A stretch of DNA of 64,000 bases from Turnera subulata (GCA_028386065.3 JAKUCV010003099.1:31982-95981); one strand, 5' to 3'. Shown: positions 46,205 to 58,026, counted from the first letter of the stretch. Notes: generated by a model not told the origin, from the letters alone. Made by a program: numbers and translations.

Positions 46205-48229
46205 ATGGATCCGGTTGGAGGGAATCAGCATGCTGAAGTTCACCTAGACGACGATCAAGTATCGGTGGATCAACCGCAGCAAGTTGCGGGAGGTCCAGAA
46301 CACCTTGCGAATGTTCCTTTGGGAGACCCCGCGCAGATGTTAAACGTGGTAACTCAGATTCTGCAAAGGCAAGATGCCAGAGATGCCCGTATCGCAGCTA
46401 TGGAAGCTCGGGAATAGGAAAACTAGGGACCAGTTGAGGATCCAGTGTATATGAAGCTGGAAAAGCTTGGGGCTGAGGTTTTCGCTAGTGTCACTACATC
46501 ATAGGATGCTGATCGGTGGCTCAGACAGATGAACAGGGTTATGCTGAGGCTGACATGCAGGAATGACAGGTGGGCCAGATACGCCGCTGCCATGTTCCGA
46601 GGAGATGCCGTTGATTGGTGGGAGTCTACCACCAGGGACATGCCGACACCTATCACTATGCCATGGAATCAGTTCATGGAGATGTTCCGAAGGAAGTTTG
46701 TTTCCGAGGCATACCAGGATCAACTGAGGCGAGAGTTTCTGGGATTGCAACAGGGACCATACCAGACGGTCAATGAGTATGAGATCAAGTTCAACCGCTT
46801 GTCCATCTGCACCGGTGAGTTTGTAGCTACTCCGGAGGCCAGATGTAAACGTTTCTGGGATGGACTTCGATCTGGCATCCAGACAGTCATGGGGTGCAAG
46901 GTCTATGAGACTTACCAGGACATGCTGACAGATGCTTTGAGAGCTGAGATCATTTGGCTGAATAATGAGAAGGAGCAACAGGAGATCTGCAAGAGACAAG
47001 CTGCACAGAGTTCTAGGGGACAGAACAAAAGGTTCCAGACACCTGCTAACCGATCAGGGTATGGACAGAGCCGCTTTATGAGAGTGGGTCAAGGACGTGG
47101 ATGGAACAACAATACCTATAACCGAGGCAGTTCTTGGACTCAGTCTGGAGGGACTTTATCCGGGGATACCCGCTCGAGATTTCCTATGTCTCAAGTGAGA
47201 TGCTATGAGTGTAACGAAGTTGGGCACTACCGTTATGCTTGTCCCAAGTTGGGAAGGTCTGGAGGTACAACACCTACTCAGACAGTGCAAGCTTCAGATG
47301 CCAATGTTCCTAGTGGTTCTGGAGTTGGCCGAGGCCGAGGACGTGGAGCTGTTCCTGCTAGGACCCAGTCAGCCATGAATCAGAGCGCAGCAGTGCCAAG
47401 AGTATTTGTTATCACCGCTGAGGAGGATCCAGAGAATGCCGATGTTATAGCAGGTACTTTTACAGTCTTTGGTAGTACTGCTTATACTTTGATTGATCCT
47501 GGTGCTACGCATTCTTTTGTTGCGCAAAGTTTTGCAACACAACATAACTGTACGGAAGAAAACTTAACTTGTCCGATGAGGGTTAGGTTACCTGCGGGTA
47601 TAGTGGTCAGATTAACTCATGTGTGCAGAGACGTTTCTCTTTCGTACGATAATGAGGTCTTTCTTGCGCGGTTAGTTGTGATGAACATGGGAGGTTTTGA
47701 TATCATCCTGGGGATGGATTGGTTGTCCAAGTACAGTGCTATGGTGAACTGTCGAACCAAGGAAGTGCTGTTGACTTCCGAAGGTGGACATAAGAATTTG
47801 TTGACAGGTATTGGGAGAGCTGCTACTACATGTAGTATCTCTGCTAATCAGGATGTCGGGATGAAGCCGCATGGTCCAGATGCCTTGTTGGCTCATGTCA
47901 AGGGTGAAGATGTTCAGACTCCAGTTTTGGGAGACATCATAGTTGTCAGAGAATTTCCAGATGTGTTTCCGGAGGATTTGCCAGGATTGCCACCCGATAG
48001 GGAAGTTGAGTACACCATCGACTTGATGCCGGGAGTGACACCTATCTCGATGGCACCGTATCGGATGGCACCGACAGAACTCCAGGAGTTGAAGAAACAG
48101 TTGGATGAGCTGTTAGAGAAAGGTTTCATCAGACCTAGTACTTCACCTTGGGGATCACCAGTCATCTTTGTGAAGAAGAAGGATGGCAGTTTGCGGATGT
48201 GTGTGGACTACCGCCAGTTGAACAAGTGA
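46205..48229 (+). pseudogene. G2 gag, protease and RT N-terminus
   Basis: The start ATGGATCCGGTTGG opens a frame interrupted by TAG at 46415, 46424 and 46502. From 46529 it is open to 48229. Gag core: [55 protein letters not shown] zinc knuckle [15 protein letters not shown] (47201-47242). Aspartic protease [10 protein letters not shown] with catalytic Asp at 47495 and [10 protein letters not shown] further on. RT start: [40 protein letters not shown]. The frame ends at TGA 48227-48229, where one base appears to have been lost just after DYRQLNK. Gag would form the particle and bind RNA; the protease would process the polyprotein. Confidence 0.92.
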
Positions 48230-49300
48230 CGGTGAAGAACAAGTATCCGCTTCCCAGGATTGATGATCTTTTCGATCAGTTACAGGGAGCTACCGTGTTT
48301 TCCAAGATTGATCTTCGGTCTGGATATCACCAAGTCAAGATTGCAGAGAAGGGCATACCGAAGACAGCTTTCCGCACTCGGTATGGTCACTTTGAGTTCA
48401 CAGTAGTTCCTTTTGGCTTGACCAATGCACCTGCAGTTTTCATGTGCTTGATGCACTTGGTCCTGAACGAGTTTTTGGGTAAGTTTGTGGTAGTCTTCGT
48501 TGACGATATTTTGATATACTCCAAGAACAGGGAAGAACATGAAGAGCACCTGAGGGTAGTACTGCAGAGATTGCGAGAGAAAGAGTTGTATGCCAAGTTC
48601 AGCAAGTGCGAGTTCTGGCTTGAAGAAGTTGCATTCCTTGGACATGTTGTATCCGGGGATGGGATTAAGGTTGATCCTGCCAAAGTAAAAGCTGTTCTAG
48701 AGTGGGAGCCGCCTAAGACGGTACCAGAAGTCAGAAGTTTTCTTGGCCTTGCAAGATATTACCGGAGATTCACCGAGGGTTTTTCTTTAATAGCTAGTCC
48801 TATGACCAAGCTGTTAAAGAAAGATCAAGCCTTTGTTTGGAGTGAGGATTGCCAGAAGAGTTTTGATGAGCTGAAGAAGAGGTTGACAACAGCACCAGTC
48901 TTGACAGTACCTAAGCCAGGAGTGGAGTACGTGTTATTCTGCGATGCTTCAGGTCTTGGTTTGGGAGCAGTCCTGATGCAAGAAGGTCGAGTGATTGCCT
49001 ATGCTTCGAGACAGTTGAGGCCACATGAGAAGAACTACCCGACACATGATCTGGAGATGGCCGCAGTGATTCTTGCTTTGAAGATTTGGCGGCATTATCT
49101 GTTTGGAGAGAGATGCCGAATTTTCACAGATCATAAGAGTCTCAAGTACATCATGACTCAGAAGGAGCTTAACCTGCGACAAAGACATTGGGTTGAGTTG
49201 TTGAATGATTATGATTGTACTATTGAGTATCACCCTGGAAAAGCTAATTTGTAGCAGATGCTCTGAGCCGGAGACAGCCAAAAGATGCTTCCACGACTTA
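48230..49300 (+). pseudogene. G2 reverse transcriptase core and RNase H
   Basis: In a shifted frame the RT continues with [46 protein letters not shown], and the catalytic FVDD at 48496-48507, intact at both Asp residues. The connection has [11 protein letters not shown]. RNase H begins near [18 protein letters not shown] and includes [19 protein letters not shown] and [10 protein letters not shown]. The frame breaks again near 49252, within the codons for the ADALSR junction, apparently by loss of one base. Motifs are well preserved, suggesting a fairly young insertion. Confidence 0.92.
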
Positions 49301-49405
49301 CTCGATGTCCTCACTCATCGAGTTAAGGAAGATGGGGTTAGATTTGACAGTTGATGAGACAGGAGCTTTGTTGACTCAAATTGAAGTCAAGTCTAACTTG
49401 AGAGG

Positions 49406-50461
49406 TTGATTGTGGAATTGCAAGATGGAGATTCCGACCTGATCAAGCTAAAGGAAGCAGTCCGCAGTGGAAAGGAAGATAAGTTTCGCACAGCTGAGGA
49501 TAGTGCATTGATGCTGGGGAAATGTTTATGTGTACCCAGTGTTGGTGATCTACGCAGTCAGATTCTGGAAGAGGGACATATGACGTCATATGCTATGCAC
49601 CCTGGAAGCACCAAAATGTACCAGAATTTGAGGAGTCATTTCTGGTGGCCACGTATGAAGAAGGATGTAGCCGAGTATGTGGCTAAATGTATCACTTGTC
49701 AGCAAGTGAAAGCCGAGCATCAAGCTCCAGCAGGGAAGATGAGATCGTTGTCAGTACCAGAATGGAAATGGGAGATGAAAACTATGGATTTTGTGGTTGG
49801 ATTACCGTTGACCCGGAGACAGCATGATGCCATCTGGGTTATCGTTGATCGACTTTCAAAATCAGCTCATTTTCTTCCCATCCGACAGACAGATACTTTG
49901 GACAAGTTGGCGAAGCAGTATGTCGTAGAGGTTGTGAGACTACATGGAATTCCTAAGTCCATAGTCTCAGACAGAGATCCGAGGTTCACATCACGGTTCT
50001 AGAAGAGTCTGCAAGCAGCTTTGGGGACGAAGCTGAGTTTCAGTACCGCATTTCATCCTCAGACAGACGGGCAGTCAGAGAGAACTATTCAGACATTAGA
50101 AGATATGCTAAGGGCTTGTGCTCTTAACATCAGTGGGAGTTGGGATCAGTATCTGCCTTTAGCGGAGTTTGCCTACAACAACAGTTATCATTCCAGCATC
50201 GGCATGCCACCGTTTGAGGCTCTTTACGGAAGGAAATGCCGAAGTCTAGTATGTTGGGATGAAGAAGGTCTTCGTTTGATTGTGGGACCAGATTTGGTTA
50301 AGCAGACGGTTGACAAGATTGAGGTAGTTAAGCAGAGTATGAGAGCAGCACAGGACCGACAGAAGAGTTATGCTGATAAGCATCGCCGGGAGATGGAGTA
50401 CTTTTCCTCAGAGTTGCATCGTGGAAAGGTGTTATCAGATTTGGGAAGAAAGGGAAACTGA
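49406..50461 (+). pseudogene. G2 integrase
   Basis: The zinc domain has HPGSTKMYQNLRSHFWWPRM and CITCQQVK. The catalytic Asp codons are at 49787 (TMDFVVGLP) and 49980 (SDRDPRF), and the Glu at 50078 (GQSERTIQTLEDML), so the DDE triad is intact. A TAG at 50000-50002 splits the core where the lineage normally has Trp (FW). The region 50395-50461 after KSYADKHRREMEY is out of frame up to the next piece. Upstream, frameshifts near 49254 and 49408 separate it from RNase H. Confidence 0.9.
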
Positions 50462-50817
50462 GTCCTAGGTACATTGGACCATATGAGATTGTGGAAAGAG
50501 TTGGACCCTTGGCGTACAGATTATCTCTACCAGAGGAGTTGTCACGGATTCATGACGAGTTCCATGTTTCCATGTTGAGGAGGTACAGATCAGATCCGAG
50601 CCATGTGGTTACTACAGCAGATGTTGAGGTCGCAGAGGATCTTACGTATACAGAGTTGCCAGAGCAGATTCTAGCCCGAGAGGTCAGACAGTTGAGGAAT
50701 AGAGTTATTCCAATGGTAAAGGTTAAGTGGAGCAAGCACTCTGCGAACGAGTCAACGTGGGAAGTTGAGGAGCATATGCGTTCTCAGTATCCGCACTTGT
50801 TCACAGCTTCGGAGTGA
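50462..50817 (+). pseudogene. G2 integrase C-terminus with chromodomain-like end
   Basis: Reads RYIGPYEIVERVGPLAYRLSLP, then IHDEFHVSMLRRYRSDPSHV, then a short chromodomain-like segment with ILAREVRQLRNRVIPMVKVKW and ESTWEVEEHMRSQYPHLF, ending TGA at 50815-50817. Such ends distinguish chromoviruses and are thought to steer integration towards heterochromatin. The frame differs from the preceding integrase piece. Confidence 0.88.
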
Positions 50818-50838
50818 ATTTCGGGGACGAAATTTTTT

Positions 50839-50851
50839 AAGGTGGGTAGGC
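50839..50851 (+). other. G2 polypurine tract
   Basis: AAGGTGGGTAGGC immediately precedes the 3' LTR start TGTAACAGCC. It is preceded by GGGGACGAAATTTTTT, as in G1. Confidence 0.7.
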
Positions 50852-53622
50852 TGTAACAGCCCAGGTAAAAATTTTATTTTTACCGGGACTGTTTAAGTTA
50901 ATCTACAGTAATTTACCATTGATTTTAATCTTGGGTAATTAAATTATGGTAAATTGAGCATTGGATTCCGAAACTGAGCCTTGTCCCACGTTCGGGATTT
51001 TTCTGCGGATTTTATGGACCAAAGTTGGGATTTTTCCGGGTCCAGGAATCTTCGAAAAAGTCGGGTTCATCCTCCAGTTAACGGACCAGAAATAAGATAA
51101 GTGGGTATACCGGATATTTTCTGGTCCAGGTGGGTCACACTTCACATGCAGCATAGTAACTGCATAATTGAAGTTCAATTATTCAGCCGCCTTTTTCCTA
51201 TTCAGCCTCTGAACAACCTGTTATACCTGTGATTAACCAGTTGTTTTCTTTAGCCTATAAAACTATTTTTCTTCTGCATATCTTCGTACCATCATCACCA
51301 TCTCTTTTCTTCTACCCCTGCAAAAGAAAAAAAAACCCATTCCCTGCAAATTCGTTTGAACCAGAAAGAAGAAAAAAAAAACAAAAACATAACACAACAC
51401 ACATCACCCCAGCTGCCACGTCACCACCACCCTCTTCCTTCCTTCTTTTCTTTTCTTTTCTTTTCACCACCGCCACGTGCCGGCCGGACCACCACACACC
51501 ACCAACCCGAGACCACCCCATGCCTTTCCTCCTCCTCCCTTCCCTTTCTCCTTTCCCCACTTCTTTCCTCTCTTCCTCTTCCGGCGCCGAGCTCCTCCCA
51601 GCAGCTCTTCTCCTCCGCCGCCTGTGCACCGGCGACCCGAGCAGGCCGCGCCCCCGCTCTCCCTTGCGACGCCACCGCGTCGGTCTCCTCTCCTCACGCC
51701 GCCTTCGCCTCGCCTTGTCAGCCGCCCGTGTCGCACCTCGCGTGCTGCCGCCGTCGTGCTCAACGAGGTGAGCAACGGGTTGGAGCGACCCGTTTCACAA
51801 CCGGGTGAGGTTCCGGGTTGGATCTCAGGCCACGCGGGTACTGGGCCAAGCTGGCTCGGGCCTGCAGCTGGATTGGGTTTGGCCTTGGGCCTGGCCCGAG
51901 TTTTGTGATTTGGGCTGAGTTGTAGGCTTGGGTGTATTGGCTAATTGGATGGGCTGGAATAGTATTTCTTTTGGGTTGATCCAGAATCAAAAATAATAAT
52001 AATAATAATAATGAATATAATCTGAAAGAAAATTATACATCAGGAAAATATTTTGGGAAAGAATGTTTTGGGAAAAATATAAACGGTATAAAATAACTAC
52101 TAAGAGGGAAATAATTCTGGAAAATACATATAGTATATTATATATGGAAATATTTATGGAAAGGGTATTTTCAAAGTATTATACCGGAATAATATCCGGG
52201 TATAGGTGTAAGTATAGTGTGGTATTTTGGGCACTTGAAGTAAATGGTAAATGATGATGATAATGGAAAACTTAATCCGGGGGAGTAACAGAGCCGAGTT
52301 TAAATTTAGTTTCTGGTACACAGTATTAGCATGGTATTTGCATATCATCTTATGTGTGGATATTATTTGATTGATATAGGAGTTGATAACGAGCAATTTG
52401 CTGAGGAACCGGACTTGGAATTTGCTGGACAATTCCATAATTGAGTAATCGGCTAAGGTGAGGATGGATAACCCTTGTTATGTTGCCTGTAATACTTTGT
52501 GTGCTTTGTTGTTCGATTGAACTGCTGAATTGTTGATTGTTGGCTGGATAACTGCTGTGGATATTACTGTTGCCATTGGGCTGTGAATTTGAGTCTGTGG
52601 ATAATATGCTGATATTAATGTTGAACTACTGACTGTGGAAAATTGAGAAAAGGAAATTGGAATTTGAAATTGGAATTGATTTGAGATGATGATATAATTG
52701 TCATGTGGAATGTAGTGGTACGACCCGATGGTTTGAAAATTAATTTTGGGATGCTATGGTCGGTTACTACCAAACAAACCGAACAACGGACACCAATCCC
52801 ATATGGTTTATGGGTCACCAAGCCTATATGGTTTATAGGCAAACCGAATAACGGACACCAATCCCATATGGTTTATGGGTCACCAAGCCTATATGGCTTA
52901 TAGGCCAACCGTACAACGGAGAGGTTGGGGTATACCGAATACCCAGTGGTTTGGATATACCAAATATCCGGGTTTTGAGATGTGGATTGGTTCTTGACCT
53001 AGCATCCGGAATTAATTGATAATTAGGTACGACCCTAGCTTGTCCAGTGACGGGGGCCCGGAAGATAAAATTGGTAATAATAATAAATATTCTTTTGGTC
53101 TTGGCTCAGTTTGTTGAGATATGTTATTGCTTGTCTGTGATTGTTTTCAAGTATTACGGTTGCTTGTATATCACTGTTTATCCTTCGTAGGTGAGGACTT
53201 CGAACTCACCCCTCGCCTGTGGGGTTTCATCCCGTAGGTTGAGTTGTTTCGTAGTTCAGGTACGACGTTCGATGGCTGCTGCTTTCTTCTCCACCTGACT
53301 CCGGATCCATACCTCCGCTGCATGTGCATACAAGTCTTCCGCTGCTGTTCTATTGCATATGATGTTGTACTACAATTCCGCTACTGTGTGATATATGGTG
53401 CTGTGTTGCTGTTTTCCTGTGATGCTTATATTGCTGATACTATCTGCTGCTACTGTTGAGCACTATGTTTGGATTGAATAATGGTCCCCGAGGATGGGTG
53501 ACAGTTATATTTTATAGTTTGCTGATTTATAATATTTCCACGACATACTGTCTGTTCTATCAATATGAATAGTTTCGGCACTTGTTTACTGTGTTACGGT
53601 AAATACGGGTCGGGGCGCTTCA
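50852..53622 (+). repeat. G2 3' LTR (2,771 bp)
   Basis: Ends TGTAACAGCC and GGGGCGCTTCA. TATA box at 51256-51262. Splice-like marks have GT at 51768, AG at 52378 and GT at 52458, delimiting a 78-nt segment conserved in the 5' LTR (78) and the solo LTR (76). The 65-bp tandem repeat with CATATGG palindromes is at about 52793-52910. The frames at 51229-51908 on both strands arise from its CT- and GC-rich leader and resemble no known protein. Confidence 0.92.
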
Positions 53623-53627
53623 CCTTT

Positions 53628-53780
53628 GTTAAACGAAACTACAATAGGGTTGCTCATTTGCTTGCTCACCAAGGTTCTCGTACTCCTAACTCTTGTGTTT
53701 GGGAGGATGAAGCCATTTCGTGTATTGACAGTGCTGTAGCCTTTGACGTATCACGTATCAGATTAATGCAAAATGCATGG
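53628..53780 (+). pseudogene. LINE RNase H, C-terminal fragment
   Basis: VKRNYNRVAHLLAHQGSRTPNSCVWEDE directly continues the frame interrupted at 41893 once G2 and one TSD are removed. This is the standard end of the plant LINE RNase H. No poly(A) tail is clear afterwards, though A-rich runs follow near 53860-53910. Confidence 0.78.
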
Positions 53781-54292
53781 TTTCCAAAAAAAATGTGTCA
53801 CACGCACAAAAAATTTTGGATAAGAAACAATAACAATTAGATAGGCTACAAAGCGTAGAGTGTCACGAAAAAAAATATTTTTAAAAAAAAATCAGAGAAA
53901 AAAAAGGAGGGAACAATTTAAAGATGAAAACAATTACACAGGCCACAAAAGAAGAATTAAAAAATGTAAGTGATAATAATCATATTATATATTAATCATA
54001 GTCTTGATTACTTCCTCACCCTCAATTTATTCATTAATTAATTTAGTTAATTTAATTCCATAGTTTATTAATTTTAATATTAGTTATAATCAACTTTAGA
54101 GAATACTTAAATTATGTAGTAGTATACAGTGAGCAAAAACTAGTTATAATGCAAATGCGAGAAAAAAATAATTTCATCACTCTTTTTTATCATTCTACAA
54201 ACGAATAAATATTTATCGCAGGGAAAAAAAAATCAATGGGGTTTATAATGTAGAGTTACCAGTTTGTGAGTGGAAAAAAAGTGTTTACCTAG
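53781..54292. other. A-rich sequence without recognised features
   Basis: A-rich runs (53860-53910) may be the decayed 3' end of the LINE. Nothing else is supported before the SINE. Confidence 0.4.
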
Positions 54293-54308
54293 ACATTGCA
54301 TGCTCACA

Positions 54309-54506
54309 ACCAATTGAGGTTGGTTCAAGTGGTAAGCAACTTGTTCCGCTTAAGTGAGGTTTTGGGTTCGAATCTTCTTGTACGCAGAAAACCTTATTTG
54401 GGAGACTCACCCACCATTACTTAGGTGCGCGACCCGAGTCGAGCTGGATTTAGTTTGTTGCCTTTGATGCCTTAAAGGTGGGTTGGCCCAGTGAGAAACA
54501 AAAAAA
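54309..54506 (+). mobile_element. tRNA-derived SINE, 16-bp TSD
   Basis: About 198 bp with a pol III-type A box (GGTTCAAGTGGTAAGC, about 54323-54338) and B box (GGTTCGAATC, about 54365-54374), a unique body and a short A-rich tail. The direct repeat ACATTGCATGCTCACA flanks it at 54293-54308 and 54507-54522. Structure and TSD are as expected for retroposition by LINE machinery. Confidence 0.87.
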
Positions 54507-54849
54507 ACATTGCATGCTCACATGCTAAAATTTGTACGAACTACTACATTCAACTAATAAAAAATTGGTGCGGTTCAAAAAGAAAAAAACTGATAAAAAA
54601 TTGGTGGCCAAGGCAGTTATACATAAAATCGATTAGTGCCATCGCCATAAATTCATGGTAAAGTTGTACGGGCTGCAGCTTTTTTCATCTTGTCACAATG
54701 TCTCTCTTCCAAATACTTCATGTTAGTGTGTGCTTTTGTTGATGATATCAGTCTTCTACCGAAAGTTTACTGTCAACCTCCCTCAAGTAGAATGTCATGA
54801 ATCAAATAAAAACAAGCAAATTATATTACAGGAACCCAAATTCCAAGCA

Positions 54850-57343
54850 GAACAGGCTTCATTACGTTTTACCCCCTTGAGCTTTCGTTGAAAAATGGAT
54901 CACCCCTTGTACTAAAAAAACCAGTATTTAACCCCCTAAACTTTCTATTTCCGCATTTTACCTCATTCCGTTAGGTAAAAGTGGATTTCCAATAGGTCTG
55001 TCAAGTCTGTGTTTAGTGATTTAACGGATTACATGGATGATTGACACTTGGCATGATCCTAATCGTATAAATTTTATTTTATTTTCTATATTAAAAAATT
55101 ATGGAAAAAACAAAAAAATACAAATTGATAGTGATTATTTTTTTGCAAAAAATAAAATATTTATAAATAGAAATAGAAAATAAAAGGGAGAAGAAAATGA
55201 TTTGTGCCAACTGCCAAACCACCACCCCCCTGCGCCAACACCACCACCATCATCACCATAACCACAACCATCCCAACCTCCCTCCTCCTTTTCCTCCTTC
55301 TCCTCTGTAACCACCGTAAAATCCAAATCAAAAAACCCAAAAACCAAATCCAAAACCCAAAACCAAAATCAAAACCTGAACTACCACAACCACCCTAACC
55401 TCCCTCCTATTTTCCTCCTTCCCCACAATTGCAAACCCAAAAACTAAAATCCGGCAGCGGCGCGGGTGACGAGCGATAACAGCACAGGCACGAGAAGGCG
55501 AGGCGAGAAGCGGCGGAAAGAGACGCAGGGGACGGCGAGGCTGGCGACTGTCTGCAGGGTGGAGGTGTGGCGGCGACGAACAGGAGAGGAAGGCGGGCTT
55601 GCTTCGTCGGACTGCAAGTACGTTCACGGCGGCTGCTTGGACCGGACGACTGGTGCAAAGTGAGCGAGGAGGAGGCGAGCGCAGGCGGCACAGGGAGGAG
55701 ACATAGTGGCTGCTGTTGGTTGCAGCGATATGGCCGGCGACAGCGGCGCGGTGTGTCGCAGCAGCAGCAACCCGGTGGCTTGCCTCGTCTGGGCGGCGGC
55801 GGCGGCGTCGCATCCTGCAGCGACGAGAAGGAAGGGAGGAAGGAGGAGGATAGGTGGCGGCAGTGTTTTGCTCAGGTGGTGATGGCCTCGTGAGGTGGTG
55901 GATCGGGTTGGGGGTGGTGCACGGGGAAGGAGAAAAAGAAAAAAAGGAAAAAGAAAAAGAAAGGAAAGAGGGAAGAGGGTGGCGGTAAAAGAAAAAGGGA
56001 AAAAAAAAAGAAAAAGAAAGGAAAGAAGTGGAATGGAAGAAGAAAAAATAAAAGAAAGAAAGAAAAGTAAACCAACGGTCAGGATTGTTCCGGACTAATT
56101 CACGTCTGAACCATCCAGAATCTCCGTCAAGTCTCCTAACGGAGTTGGAATCGGGTCAACTGCAGGGGGTGAACCGTGAAAATAGAAAGTTTAGGGGGTT
56201 AAATACCGGTTTTTTTAGTACAGGGGGTGATCCATTTTTCAACGAAAGTTCAGGAGGGTAAAACATAATGAAGCCAAGCAGAACATTATAGAACCATTGT
56301 TCTCTCCAAGCTCACTCCAACAGTTCTTTTTTGAAATCCTCTCAACATGAACAGTGCACCAAGTAATTTTTCTTTTTCTTTTCCCCTCTTCCCCTTCATC
56401 CATACAAGCTCAAATCTTCATAAATGAGTAGATTTACCATCCATTTTCAATCTCTTTCACATCTGTCAAGATTTGGTGTGGCTAGTTTGAAGTTTCCATC
56501 TTCTCCTTTTGTGTAAAAGGATTGGGCGTGGCTTTTTGGTGAAAGTGTTGGCTCCTGTGTTTACTTCTTGGCGAGGATTGCAAGAGTTTAATTTATTTCT
56601 TTAGTTGGAGATAATTTATTGAGTACCATTCATCTATGGTTAATGCTTTTAGGACTTTGTTCTTGTAAAGAGCTAAGGTTTGTGTAATTGCACACCAAGT
56701 GTTTGACACATTGTGTGTGAGTAAGCTTAGAAGCTTTATACAAGCTAGTAGTTCCTTGCTTGGTTTTACTACCCTCCTCTCTTATAGCTATCATTGTTGA
56801 TGGCTTTAGTTGCGTGTGGCAGCAGTGATGGCAGTGGCGGCAGCGGTGCTGTAGGCGGTGACAGTGGAGGGGCGATGACGGTGAAGGTGACGGATCTGAT
56901 ATGGTTAGGTTAGTCGGGTTGGAACCCTTGTTATCGGTTCCCATTCGATACGGTTGGTTCAATTGGCCATGCTGGTACAAAGATCTCAAGTGCAGGTCTT
57001 TACCCTTTGTTGAAGTGTCACTAATTAGACGCCTTGGAGCAACATGCAGGACCCCTCTTCATGAGGATCGCTACCCTATTCCTTATTCACTTTCAACCAC
57101 TGGTGTTAAGTTGTACTTAGTACAAGCTAGCAGCTGGGTCATTTGCATCTCCTTTCAGCCATTTCTCTTTATCTTGTATTCGGGTATCTATGTTATGTCA
57201 TATGATAAAGTTAGTTTCAGCTATTCTCTAGATGTGCTACTTTTCTTTAATTACTGTAATTTGTATCAGGACAGGACTTTATGTCTTGTTATTGTATCAG
57301 TTTGATCTATATATAAAATTTTATGTTCTTGTAAAAAAAAAAA
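54850..57343 (+). mobile_element. Poly(A) retroposon, 17-bp TSD, containing a Mutator-like element
   Basis: AACCCAAATTCCAAGCA occurs at 54833-54849 and again at 57344-57360, directly after a long A run (57333-57345). Without the nested element the body is roughly 1.06 kb (54850-54854 plus 56286-57332). It looks like a retroposed transcript: the end reads TATATAAAATTTTATG...TTGTAAAA. The only longer frame (56901-57305, 134 codons) resembles nothing I recognise. A truncated LINE or a processed pseudogene is possible. Confidence 0.75.
54855..56275. mobile_element. Mutator-like element with ~100-bp TIRs, 10-bp TSD, GC-rich interior
   Basis: Ends GGCTTCATTACGTTTTACCC (left) and the complement of GGGTAAAACATAATGAAGCC (right). 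The inverted similarity runs about 100 bp, including GAAAAATGGATCACCCC and TATTTAACCCCCTAAACTTT. The direct repeat AAGCAGAACA lies at 54845-54854 and 56276-56285. Long TIRs and a 9-10 bp TSD fit Mutator-like elements. There is no transposase frame. The interior (about 55440-55900) is sharply GC-rich, with several open frames on both strands, as when a gene fragment has been captured; I cannot name a source. Confidence 0.82.
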
Positions 57344-58018
57344 AACCCAAATTCCAAGCAACAGTTTATGTTGTGTTTGAATAATTACCTTTGAATTATA
57401 ATCATTCATTCAATCCATGGGTTCTTTGTTAGAACAATAGCCCTTCGCTAGAGGGGGGGTGAATAGCAATAATCGAATAAAAAAGAAATAAGCAGGAATT
57501 AAATGCGGAATTGAAAGAATGAAGGACACAAGAAATTTATCCTGGTTCACACACACTCTACTAGTGTGGCTAATCCAGCCCTTCAAGTCTCACTTGAAGA
57601 TTTCACATAGATGCAATTCGAATGCCCACGAATTGTTTGGCAATGTTGGATCCTTAAGATCAGTGTTCTTAGGATTTGGGACTAAGTTCAAGTCACATGA
57701 ACTTCAGCTCTCTTGCTTGAAGATACCTCACTTCAAGACTTTCCTAGGAATTCTATTCTCAAGAATCCTAGACTTGCTTAAGGATACCACACCTTAAGAC
57801 TTCTCTCAAGGGAACAATCCTCCCTTATGGTGTATGAATAACACTTACAATCTCTCAAGCAAAACTCTCTAATAGAGTGGATATGAGTACAAAAGAAAGC
57901 TCTACTGAACAACTCAGAATTCTCACAAGTTATGGCTCAAAAATTGGTTGAACGATTTTCAAAGAATGCTTGAATGTATATATGAGTTGATCTAACTAAA
58001 AATGAGGTTTAAGGCCTC

Positions 58019-58026
58019 TATTTATA
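58019..58026 (-). promoter_or_regulatory. TATA box of the C3 LTR
   Basis: Minus strand CTATAAATAGAGGCC; TATAAATA covers 58026-58019. It lies 97 bp downstream of the nearest AACATCGATGTT (58123). Confidence 0.65.

Larger units (their letters stand above)
41894..53622 (+). mobile_element. G2: complete Tekay-like Ty3/gypsy element, TSD CCTTT
   Basis: CCTTT occurs at 41889-41893 and 53623-53627. 5' LTR 41894-46084, primer-binding site 46088-46099, gag-pol 46205-50817, purine tract ending 50851, 3' LTR 50852-53622. The RT ([20 protein letters not shown]), RNase H, integrase and a C-terminal chromodomain-like end identify a chromovirus, nearest in wording to the Tekay/Del lineage. Total 11,729 bp, of which 1,443 come from a nested solo LTR plus duplicated site. 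The coding region is broken in at least eight places. Confidence 0.93.

Noticed and set aside
56901..57305. 134-codon frame in the retroposon as a host gene
   Set aside because: It lies in a poly(A)-tailed insertion with a TSD and shows no recognisable domain.
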